NCBI GenBank assembly: GCA_016235595.1
Contig: JACRJX010000039.1
Location: 124,001 to 188,000 of the forward strand
Direction of reading: 5' to 3'
Length of the DNA stretch: 64,000 nt
From: Verrucomicrobiota bacterium
GTDB taxonomy: Bacteria > Verrucomicrobiota > Verrucomicrobiia > CAIQCK01
Program-made: the position numbers and the translations under genes
Part shown: piece after piece, positions 57,195 through 64,000 of the stretch
How positions within the stretch are numbered: the stretch's first letter is position 1
Layout: each line of letters starts with the position of its first letter
The notes under the pieces: generated by a model
Databases searched by the model: none
The model's input: the letters and a program-made list of their open reading frames with translations, nothing else
What the model was told of the DNA's origin: nothing

Positions 57195-58904
57195 ATGTCG
57201 ACCTCGACCACATATCTGACAGGTCTGGCGTCCGGTTGGGACTGGAGCGACACGGTGGACCAGCTCACCGAATTGGAGCGCACCCCGCAAACGCGCATGT
57301 CCACTGAGCAAAGCAAGCTCTCCGCGCGCAACCTCGCCTACACCAGCATCAAAACGCAGCTCAACGCCCTGAAGGCCTGCGTGGATAAGTTCAAGGACGG
57401 CTCACTTTTCAGCAGCCGAACCTCAAGCGTGTCTAATTCCACCATCGCAAGCGCGGCGGTGGAGGCTGATGCGCCGCTGGGTAGTTACACTTTCAACATC
57501 ACGCAAAGGGCCACGACAGCCGTTCAGAAAGGGGCGGCCAACGCAGGCGCCGCGCTGAGCGCCACTGATAACGTTTCCGGTGTCGTGTTGAGCAGTGCCG
57601 CCTTCTCGAGCGCTATCACCGCGGGCACTTTCACTGTCAATGGCAAGACAGTGACCGTCGCCACAACCGATACGCTCCAGGAGGTTTTCGACAAGATTGA
57701 TACCGCTACCAGTGGCACAGTCACCGCCAGCTACTCTTCATCCAGCGACAAGATCACTTTCTCCAGTTCAAGTGAAATCGTGCTGGGGAGCGCCACCGAC
57801 ACGAGCAACTTCCTCCAGGCAACCAAACTCGTCAACAACGGCACGGGTACCGTCACCAGCGCTTCGTCGTTGGGCGGCATCAAACTCTCCTCCACATTGT
57901 CCGACGCCAACTTCAGCACGACCATCTCCGATGGGGGCAGTGGTGCGGGTGAGTTCAAGATCAACGGCGTCAGTATCGCATTCAGCACCACCTCGGACTC
58001 CGCCCAGAACGTCATCAAGAGAATCAACGACTCTGCCGCGGGCGTCACCGCTAGCTACGACTCCGTCAACGACCGTTTCATCCTGACCAACAAGACCACA
58101 GGCGATGTCGGCATCACGATGGAAGACGTCACGGGCAATTTTGTCGCTGCGACCCAGCTTTCTGGCGGCACGCTGGAGCGCGGCAAGAACCTTCTTTACA
58201 CCGTCAATGCCGGCGGCCAACTCACCAGCCAGTCCAATACCATTACCGAGACCAGCTCGGGCATCACTGGATTAAGCGTCACCGCGTTGAAGGAGGGCGA
58301 AGTAACGGTGGAGGTGAACAGTAACACCTCTTCGATCAAGGCGGCCATTACCGACCTGATCGAGAAGTACAATACAACCCAGACCCTCATCGGTGGAAAA
58401 ACGGCCAGCACCACCGACGACGACGGCACTGTGACCGCCGGCACTCTCGCTGACGAACAGGAAGTATCGAAGATTTCCTCGCAATTGCGCAGCGTGGTCT
58501 ACTCCTCGGTTTCAGGGCTTTCGGGAGTCATCAAGCAGTTGGAGCAACTCGGTTACGTTACCAACGGCACCGATGATTCACTTTCGCTCAACGACAGCAC
58601 CAAGCTTGACGACGCACTGGCCGACAATCTCAGCGACGTCAAGGCGTTGTTCTCCGACACAACCAATGGCATCGCCACCCGACTCTCCACCTATCTGGAA
58701 CAAGTCACCGATGACGGCGGTTTGATTGATGTGCGACAGGACACGTTGACCAAGCAGATGGCGGGCCTTGACGAGCAAATCGCCGCCCAAGAGGTTCTGG
58801 TTCAGGCATATCATGACCGATTGGTTGCGAGCTTTACGGCGATGGAAACCGCTCAATCCAATATCAATCAGCAACTTCAATATCTCACACGTACTTTCAG
58901 TTGA
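57195..58904 (+). CDS. fliD: Filament cap protein FliD
   Basis: FliD caps the filament and folds flagellin. The N-terminus (SWDWSDTVDQLTELERTPQTRM type: GLASGWDWSDTVDQLTELERTP) and the C-terminal coiled segment (IDVRQDTLTKQMAGLDEQIAAQEVLVQAYHDRLVASFTAMETAQSNINQQLQYL) are family marks. The middle (about 70-370) is S, T, A-rich with GTFTVNGKTVTVATTDTLQEVFDKI-type repeats, likely surface-exposed. At 569 aa it is longer than E. coli FliD (468). The start ATG has no clear ribosome site. It heads the fliD-lipoprotein-flgM-fliS-fliT group. Confidence 0.95.
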   Translation: MSTSTTYLTGLASGWDWSDTVDQLTELERTPQTRMSTEQSKLSARNLAYTSIKTQLNALKACVDKFKDGSLFSSRTSSVSNSTIASAAVEADAPLGSYTFNITQRATTAVQKGAANAGAALSATDNVSGVVLSSAAFSSAITAGTFTVNGKTVTVATTDTLQEVFDKIDTATSGTVTASYSSSSDKITFSSSSEIVLGSATDTSNFLQATKLVNNGTGTVTSASSLGGIKLSSTLSDANFSTTISDGGSGAGEFKINGVSIAFSTTSDSAQNVIKRINDSAAGVTASYDSVNDRFILTNKTTGDVGITMEDVTGNFVAATQLSGGTLERGKNLLYTVNAGGQLTSQSNTITETSSGITGLSVTALKEGEVTVEVNSNTSSIKAAITDLIEKYNTTQTLIGGKTASTTDDDGTVTAGTLADEQEVSKISSQLRSVVYSSVSGLSGVIKQLEQLGYVTNGTDDSLSLNDSTKLDDALADNLSDVKALFSDTTNGIATRLSTYLEQVTDDGGLIDVRQDTLTKQMAGLDEQIAAQEVLVQAYHDRLVASFTAMETAQSNINQQLQYLTRTFS

Positions 58905-58931
58905 TACACTTACATGCTCTGGAATTTTCGC

Positions 58932-59702
58932 ATGACCCAACAACCCGGCGATAATCTGACCGTCAAATCCGCGTCTGCAACTGCCGTATTGTGGGTGTTG
59001 GCATGGTGCGGCGTCTGGTTGACTTGTTCTTGCTCACATCGTTCCCTGGAAAGTTTCATGATTGGACCTGGGAGCACCCCCAAAAATGTGTATCGCGCGG
59101 CCGATCAATTGCCCCCGGAAATGAAGCGAGTTGCCGTATTGCCACTCATGGTAAGACCCTCTGACAGCGCATTGGAGGCCGGACGACAGGCATTGGAACC
59201 TGTGCTGCATGCCGAGCTGCGCAAGACAAGCAGATTTGAAACAGTGGAAGTGACGGCAGACCAGTTGCGAATCCTCACGGGGCGACGCCAGTGGGGCGCG
59301 GAAGAGAAACTGCCACCTGATTTCCTCAAGCAGCTCCAAACCGTTACAGGCTGCGACGCGGTCTTGTTCAGCCGGTTGACTCAATACCGTGCCTATCCTC
59401 CGCTGGTCGTTGGGTGGGACTTGAGATTGGTGGACGTGAAGACGGCCAGCGTCTTTTGGGCTGTGGATGAGGTGTTTGACGCCGGCAATGAACCTGTCAA
59501 CAATGCAGCGCGTCTTTATCTTCTACAACAGATGCCGGAGACAAGCACGCCGGTGGATTCACGCACGATCCTCAATTCACCGCGGCGTTTTGGCCAGTTC
59601 TCGGCCAGTCAAGCGGTGGCAACCTTGCCAGATCGAAAGTCGCTTTTGGCTAAAGTCCCTCCACAACCTGCCGATAATCAAGCTGAAATGCGAAAGCCAT
59701 GA
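58932..59702 (+). CDS. Lipoprotein of unknown function in the fliD operon
   Basis: A 256-residue protein from ATG 58932 (an in-frame ATG at 58914 is an alternative). A hydrophobic segment (about 18-34) ends in LTCSCS, a probable lipobox-cysteine, so export and lipidation are likely. The mature region has KRVAVLPLMVRPSD, an opening strand seen in TolB/CsgG-like proteins, and a SRLTQYRAYPPLVVGWDLRLVDVKTASVFWAVDEVFDAG strand pair similar to the CsgG/LPP family. This suggests an outer-membrane role, perhaps with the flagellum, but that is inference. Confidence 0.65.
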   Translation: MTQQPGDNLTVKSASATAVLWVLAWCGVWLTCSCSHRSLESFMIGPGSTPKNVYRAADQLPPEMKRVAVLPLMVRPSDSALEAGRQALEPVLHAELRKTSRFETVEVTADQLRILTGRRQWGAEEKLPPDFLKQLQTVTGCDAVLFSRLTQYRAYPPLVVGWDLRLVDVKTASVFWAVDEVFDAGNEPVNNAARLYLLQQMPETSTPVDSRTILNSPRRFGQFSASQAVATLPDRKSLLAKVPPQPADNQAEMRKP

Positions 59703-59767
59703 TCCCAACCACGACTGAAGGAAGCACATGCAGAATATGGCGGATAAACTGGAAGGAGTGAACGGTT

Positions 59768-60040
59768 GTGGAACTTAACTTCGATACACGTTTCCTTGGG
59801 GTCAATCGAGTGGTCAATCAACCTCGTCCTCAACTCACTGTGAAAGCGAGCAAAAGCGATCTGTCTTTTCCCAATAGCGAGGCCCTGCAGAACGCCTTGC
59901 GACAGGTGCCGGATGTGAGGGAAGAGGAAGTGGCACGCGCTACCCATTTGGTGAACAGCGCTCAATATCCTTCGCCCGAGATCACGAAGAAGCTGGCATC
60001 CATGCTGGCGAAGCACCTACAGGATTCCCAGAATCAATGA
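59768..60040 (+). CDS. flgM: FlgM-like anti-sigma-28 factor
   Basis: A 90-residue protein starting at GTG with AGGAG 9 bases upstream. The first half is disordered-looking; the C-terminal half (DVREEEVARATHLVNSAQYPSPEITKKLASMLAKHL) matches the FlgM sigma-binding helices (R-x-x-x-V-x-x-A-x-x-x-V-x-x-x-x-Y, then L-A-x-x-L). FlgM holds FliA inactive until the hook is complete and it is exported. Placing it in the fliD-fliS group, itself sigma-28 driven, would form a negative loop. The identification rests on pattern, so fair but not certain. Its stop overlaps the fliS ATG by 4 bases. Confidence 0.7.
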   Translation: MELNFDTRFLGVNRVVNQPRPQLTVKASKSDLSFPNSEALQNALRQVPDVREEEVARATHLVNSAQYPSPEITKKLASMLAKHLQDSQNQ

Positions 60041-60498
60041 ACCCATCAAATCTGTCCAACCCGTTCTTACTACAGGAAGATGCCTCCACGAACGTGTTTC
60101 AGTCGTTCAAGTCGTATCGTCAGGTCGCCACTCAAACCGCTTCTCCGGGACAACTGATCGTCATGCTCTACGAGGGCGCCATCAATTCCCTGGAGCGGGC
60201 GATGCAAGGTTTTGAGAAGGATGACCCGCTTGAAGCAAACCTCACCGTCCACAATAACGTAACACACGCGCAGAACATCATCCTGGAACTCAATTCGTCA
60301 CTGAACATGGCAGCCGGTGGCGATTTCGCCGTGACGATGCGGCGGCTCTACGACTACATGGACGAACGCCTGTCCGAGAGCAATCTGCGAAAGGATCCGG
60401 CAGGCGTTCGCGAAGTCGTCAACCGCTTGATTGTATTACGAGACGCGTGGGTCGAAACACTCCACAAACAACCCTGTCTGGAGCCTGTCCCCGCTTGA
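60037..60498 (+). CDS. fliS: Flagellin export chaperone FliS
   Basis: FliS binds the C-terminus of flagellin in the cytoplasm to stop early polymerisation. The family pattern is clear: FKSYRQVATQTASPGQLIVMLYEGAINSLERAMQGFEKDDPLEANLTVHNNVTHAQNIILELNSSLNMAAGGDFAVTMRRLYDYMDERLSESNLRKDPAGVREVVNRLIVLRDAW. At 153 aa it is slightly longer than usual (about 130) from both ends. It overlaps the FlgM-like stop and the next start. Confidence 0.95.
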   Translation: MNPSNLSNPFLLQEDASTNVFQSFKSYRQVATQTASPGQLIVMLYEGAINSLERAMQGFEKDDPLEANLTVHNNVTHAQNIILELNSSLNMAAGGDFAVTMRRLYDYMDERLSESNLRKDPAGVREVVNRLIVLRDAWVETLHKQPCLEPVPA

Positions 60499-60947
60499 TG
60501 GCCTCAACCGCTGGCACCAAGGAACCTCCCGCTGCGCCAACGGAGTCTGGGTTGGCGCACGCACAGACGGAACTGCGCCGGCTGCACCTCCGCTGGCAAT
60601 GCCTGACCCGGGAAGAAGGGGCCGCCATTACTACAGCCGACTGGAATCTGGTCATACTGCTCCAGACAACCAAGAAAAACCTGCGGCAGGAAATTGGCGC
60701 AGCCGAGCAACGCTTGCAGGAAGAAACCAGACGATGTGGCGCGGATGAGGCGGAATACAGGCGCGAGTTTCGCCCAATCGTGGAGGTGTCAATCCAACTG
60801 GAGTCGCACAATCGGGACCTATTGGCCATGCAGTTGCAGCAGGCACACGTCCAACATCAGGAGACGAACCTCGTCATCCTCAATCTTCGACAATTGCACC
60901 ATGCCTACGTCCACAAGCCGAATTCCGTCTGGCAATCTTACTCGTAA
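60498..60947 (+). CDS. FliT-like helical chaperone
   Basis: A 149-residue, strongly helical protein (LAHAQTELRRLHLRWQCLTREEGAAITTADWNLVILLQTTKKNLRQEIGAAEQRLQEETRR) starting at ATG 60498, whose first A overlaps the fliS TGA (TGATG). Position directly after fliS is that of fliT, which binds FliD. Sequence alone does not show the FliT family clearly. The C-terminus (MQLQQAHVQHQETNLVILNLRQLHHAY) also looks coiled coil. Confidence 0.65.
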   Translation: MASTAGTKEPPAAPTESGLAHAQTELRRLHLRWQCLTREEGAAITTADWNLVILLQTTKKNLRQEIGAAEQRLQEETRRCGADEAEYRREFRPIVEVSIQLESHNRDLLAMQLQQAHVQHQETNLVILNLRQLHHAYVHKPNSVWQSYS

Positions 60948-61053
60948 TATGCTGTAGTACGAGGAGCAACCGCACGATCATGACGAATCCGCGGGGCTGA
61001 GCGGTCCTTAGTTCAATCATGCTTCGTCCACATTCGCGAAAGTCGGCAAGTCG

Positions 61054-62637
61054 GTGAAATGCTGGAGGGTGCCTTTGAAGCCAAAATCCCTTTTACGTCG
61101 TCCAGCAAAAAAACGAAACTTATTGGATTTGTTGTCTTTGAACCCCGGCGTCTTGTTCCGGCAGAGAGCCGATTTCTCCTTCGAGTCCATATCGCCTGGA
61201 GTTGAGTTGCTCACGGGGATATCCGCGACAGCATGGCAGCGATCGCACCGCAAGTTCTGGAACGTGGTGCATGAAGCCGACCGCGACGAAGTGCGGCGGC
61301 GTTGTCAGGAAGTCGCACAAACCGGCAAGCCGGCTTCTTTTATTTACCGCATCCGCAACGCGCGCAGCGGGCGGGTCTATCACGTGTTCGAACGCCGACA
61401 ACTGGCGGGGAGCGTAAATCGCGGAGATGGCGGTTACGTGGGTAGCTGGCTCGATGTAACGCGGCAGGCGGTGGCCGAGCAACGCCTGATGCGAACGGCC
61501 TGGACCGAGACGCTCGGGCGGCTGACGGTTGGCTTGGTCCACGACTTCGCCAATATCCTCGCCGGCATTCGCGGGCTGGCTGACAGACTGCAGACCGTAT
61601 TGGATGCCCAGCACCCGGCGGCGGAGTCGTTGGCGCTCATTTCCCGGAATTGCACCGAAGCCACCGCGATGGCGCGGAACATCATGAGCCTGCATCGCGG
61701 CGAAACCGGTCTGCGGCAGTATCACGATCTGAACGGTCTGACCTCCGATCTGATTGACATGGTGGGCAAGGTGATGCCGCGACAAATCGAGGTGCGCATG
61801 AATCTGGCCGGGGGGTCTCTGCCAGTGCACCTGGACGCGGTGGAATTCCGACAGACGGTCACCAACCTGATGCTCAATGCCGTGGACGCAATGCCCAAAG
61901 GGGGAACGCTGACGCTGTCCACATCGCGACACAATCGTTCCCCGGTGGTGGTTGGCGCGCAGGAAGCCACGCACCCATTGCCTGTGGTTTGCCTGACCGT
62001 GTCCGATACCGGGTGTGGCATCAAACCACAGCATCTGGCGTCCATCTTTGAACCGTTTTTCACAACCAAGGCGTTCGGCAAGGGCAATGGGTTGGGACTT
62101 TACAACGCGCGGATGTTTGCCGAGCGGCACGGTGGCGCTCTCACAGTGGATTCGACGCCCGCCCAAGGCTGCAGGTTCCACATCTGGTTGCCAGAAGCCA
62201 ATCTCAACGCGACGACTGACGTCGAAGCCGGCAGCGACTCTCGTGTGCTCCATCTGCTCCTGCTGGGTGATGGGAACGGATTCTCCCAAGAAAGCGCGAA
62301 TTTCCTGCGGGTCCATGGCTACCAAGTGTCCATAGCGCCTACGATGGAGGCTGCCAACGAGTACCTGTTCTCCGGGACCGTGTCATTCGACGGCGTGATC
62401 GTGTCCACCGATTCCAAAGACAGTCCCGGTTTGGCGTTTGTGGCGCGAATCCGCCGTGAAAAGTTGCCCGTGAAAACGATCCTGCATCTGGTTGGCCTGA
62501 ATCTTGATGAGATGCCGGGTCGCATATTGCGTCAGTTCCACATGGTGATTTCGACGGAACTGCCGGTTGATGAGATTCTTGAACAGCTTCGCGTTTTGTT
62601 CCGCGCGCCTGCCAAGGGAAAGGTGCACCGTGACTGA
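61054..62637 (+). CDS. PAS histidine kinase with degenerate C-terminal receiver
   Basis: A 527-residue soluble kinase. PAS domain (about 25-140) with SFESISPGVELLTGIS and RSGRVYHVFERRQL. The dimerisation helix has the phosphoacceptor H163 (GRLTVGLVHDFANILAG). The ATPase domain has N-box LMLNAVDAMPKGG, G1 VSDTGCGIKPQHL, then FEPFFTTKAFGKGNGLGLYNARMF. The C-terminal receiver-like domain (about 405-515) lacks the acidic pair (LLLGDGNGF) and phosphoacceptor (VIVSTDSKD). No membrane segment, so a cytoplasmic sensor, resembling FlgS/FlrB that activate the flagellar NtrC regulator. GTG start at 61054; TTG at 61075 with GGAGG upstream is an alternative. Confidence 0.85.
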   Translation: MKCWRVPLKPKSLLRRPAKKRNLLDLLSLNPGVLFRQRADFSFESISPGVELLTGISATAWQRSHRKFWNVVHEADRDEVRRRCQEVAQTGKPASFIYRIRNARSGRVYHVFERRQLAGSVNRGDGGYVGSWLDVTRQAVAEQRLMRTAWTETLGRLTVGLVHDFANILAGIRGLADRLQTVLDAQHPAAESLALISRNCTEATAMARNIMSLHRGETGLRQYHDLNGLTSDLIDMVGKVMPRQIEVRMNLAGGSLPVHLDAVEFRQTVTNLMLNAVDAMPKGGTLTLSTSRHNRSPVVVGAQEATHPLPVVCLTVSDTGCGIKPQHLASIFEPFFTTKAFGKGNGLGLYNARMFAERHGGALTVDSTPAQGCRFHIWLPEANLNATTDVEAGSDSRVLHLLLLGDGNGFSQESANFLRVHGYQVSIAPTMEAANEYLFSGTVSFDGVIVSTDSKDSPGLAFVARIRREKLPVKTILHLVGLNLDEMPGRILRQFHMVISTELPVDEILEQLRVLFRAPAKGKVHRD

Positions 62638-63907
62638 GTCCTCCTCCAGTGAGCCTATGGCCCCTCGTGTCCTCGTTGTGGACGACGAGGATATTGTGCT
62701 CCGCTCGCTGGAAGCTACGCTGCGTGACGAGGGCTACGAAGTCACAACCGCGCGAGATGGCATGGCGGCACTCGATCATGTCAACCGCCAGTCGTTCGCA
62801 GTCATCCTCTCCGACCAGCGCATGCCACGAATGATGGGTTTGGAGTTCCTGTCCAAGGCGAAGCTCGTGCAGCCGGAAGCCAGCAGGATCTTAATGACGG
62901 CGGTCTTGGATCTACAGATGATCATCAAGGCCATCAACACGGGCGAGATCTTCCGCTTTCTGGTCAAACCATGGCTACTGGAGGAACTGCTCGTCACCAT
63001 CAAAAACGCCGTTCAGCGTTACGAACTCATCGTGGCCAACAAGACTCTCCAAGCCACGACGCAGTCCATGAACGAGCAGCTCCAGAAGGTCAACGCCACC
63101 CTGGAAGAACAGCTTGGCATCAGTGCCAGATGTAATCTGCAACTGGAGCAGGCCAATCGTTCATTGAATGAAAACCTGCAACGATCGGTCGAGCTTTGCC
63201 TGAAAACACTGGAAACGTTCTATCCGACGCTCGGCAGTCACGCCCGGCGTACCCACGCCCTTAGTAAAAGCATGGCCACGAAGCTGAAACTGCCTGACGA
63301 CGAGCGGCAAACGCTGGAGGTGAGCGCCTGGCTGTACGATATCGGCCTGCTTGGAGTGCCACGCGAACTGATCCGGCGCTGGTACCGGCGGCCGGAGAAC
63401 TTCAGCGAAGCGGAGAGGGCCCTGATCCGCCAGCATCCGATCTGGGGCCAGGAACTTGCGCGTTTTGTGGACAAGCTTGGGCTGGTGGGCGCGGTCATCC
63501 GGGCGCATCATGAACGTTTCGATGGAATGGGTTATCCGGACAAGCTGAGCGGCAAGCGGATTCCTTGGCTGGCGCGGCTGCTGGCCGTGGCTGTAGCCTA
63601 TGCCGAAGACGACGGAATCAAATGTCATCCAGCCGAAGCAGTATCAGCAGGCACCGGGTCGGCATTTGATCCGAATGCCGTGCAGGTCTTGATGGAATGC
63701 CTGCCCCAGGATTCCATGCCGCGAAAGGAACGCGAAGTGACCCTGGCCGAGTTGGAACCTGGAATGGTCCTGGCCAAAGGGGTTTACGACGCCAACGGAT
63801 TCTTGTTGTTGTTCGAAGGCCAGGAACTGACTTCGGCGGCGATCGACAAACTGCACGCCCACCGCCGCGTCTCGCCTGTGAACCAGTTTGCGCAAGTGTA
63901 TTGTTGA
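62630..63907 (+). CDS. Response regulator with altered HD-GYP domain
   Basis: A receiver (about 13-125) with D62 in VILSDQRMPRMMG and the VKP lysine, a coiled linker (about 135-185), and an HD-GYP phosphohydrolase-like domain (about 198-350). The GYP motif is present (HHERFDGMGYP, about 293-303), but the name-giving HDIGK motif reads YDIGL, so Y replaces the metal-binding His (Y236) and the Lys is lost. Cyclic-di-GMP hydrolysis is therefore doubtful. The start is GTG 62630, overlapping the kinase stop by 8 bases; the earlier frame start inside the kinase gene is not used. Co-expression with the kinase suggests a pair. Confidence 0.85.
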   Translation: MTESSSSEPMAPRVLVVDDEDIVLRSLEATLRDEGYEVTTARDGMAALDHVNRQSFAVILSDQRMPRMMGLEFLSKAKLVQPEASRILMTAVLDLQMIIKAINTGEIFRFLVKPWLLEELLVTIKNAVQRYELIVANKTLQATTQSMNEQLQKVNATLEEQLGISARCNLQLEQANRSLNENLQRSVELCLKTLETFYPTLGSHARRTHALSKSMATKLKLPDDERQTLEVSAWLYDIGLLGVPRELIRRWYRRPENFSEAERALIRQHPIWGQELARFVDKLGLVGAVIRAHHERFDGMGYPDKLSGKRIPWLARLLAVAVAYAEDDGIKCHPAEAVSAGTGSAFDPNAVQVLMECLPQDSMPRKEREVTLAELEPGMVLAKGVYDANGFLLLFEGQELTSAAIDKLHAHRRVSPVNQFAQVYC

Positions 63908-64000
63908 TTTGTCACCGGTTTGGAGGAGGCCGCTGGCACTGTAGGCATGGGAAGGCTGGATCCAGATTTCACGGTTCTCCTTTAACTCGGGAACCGAAGT

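Noticed and set aside
59728..59778. 16-codon frame before the FlgM-like gene
   Set aside because: Too short, no conserved pattern; the purine tract inside it serves the FlgM-like GTG.
63908..64000. Short minus-strand frame at the right end
   Set aside because: Shadow of the HD-GYP gene; the last 93 bases show no gene or terminator.
1..64000. CRISPR arrays, tRNA, rRNA, insertion sequences
   Set aside because: None seen; the only direct repeats are short in-frame ones in fliK and fliL and a short pair upstream of fliW.

Overview
The window is a nearly complete flagellar, chemotaxis and flagellin-modification locus of a Gram-negative bacterium with fairly high GC. L-ring and P-ring genes (flgH, flgI) show a double membrane. 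The compact flg/fli/flh gene order and the fliW-csrA pair next to flagellin fit the PVC superphylum; Verrucomicrobiota is my best guess. This is an inference from gene content, not a database result. No rRNA, tRNA, CRISPR array or insertion sequence was seen, and no gene looks broken.

Left end (1-16 kb, minus strand). Read in the direction of transcription: fliW, csrA, flagellin 1, then two very large multidomain sugar-transfer genes (1216 and 3231 codons), a phosphorylation-dead receiver protein, and a PAS-domain sensor cut by the window edge. Together the two large proteins carry about eleven glycosyltransferase domains (two GT11 fucosyltransferase-like, five GT2-like, four GT4-like), TPR blocks and one methyltransferase-like domain. 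This looks like a flagellin glycosylation assembly line placed under the flagellin operon.

16.3-19.9 kb, plus strand: chemotaxis adaptation genes cheR, cheD, an HDOD-domain gene and cheB, behind a sigma-28-like promoter. No cheA, cheW or receptor gene is present.

19.9-50.1 kb, minus strand: a 30-kb structural cluster. From flgB it runs flgB-flgC-fliE-fliF-fliG-fliH-fliI-fliJ-motE-like-fliK-flgD-flgE-fliL-fliM-fliN-fliO-fliP-fliQ-fliR-flhB-flhA-flhF-small membrane protein-fliA-motA-motB-small Cys protein, then flgF-flgG-flgA-flgH-flgI-flgJ-flgN-flgK-flgL. Most junctions are short gaps or overlaps of 1-4 bases. Four excellent sigma-54 (-24/-12) promoters lie before fliW, flgF, the fliA sub-operon and flgB. 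A sigma-54-dependent NtrC-type activator sits just upstream of flgB.

50.2-55.9 kb, minus strand: a regulatory operon of CheX-like phosphatase, REC-REC-STAS protein, proline-rich secreted protein, TPR protein, FlgN-like protein and the NtrC-type activator. It starts at a sigma-28 promoter divergent from flagellin 2.

55.9-64 kb, plus strand: flagellin 2 (textbook sigma-28 promoter, a leader with three hairpins including a likely CsrA-binding one, and a strong terminator), fliD, a lipoprotein, a FlgM-like anti-sigma factor, fliS, a FliT-like chaperone, then a PAS histidine kinase and a receiver/HD-GYP protein with an altered active site.

The apparent logic is a cascade. NtrC and sigma-54 switch on basal body, hook, fliA and fliW-csrA-flagellin 1. 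FliA (sigma-28), held by the FlgM-like protein, switches on flagellin 2, fliD and the chemotaxis genes. FliW and CsrA tune flagellin translation.
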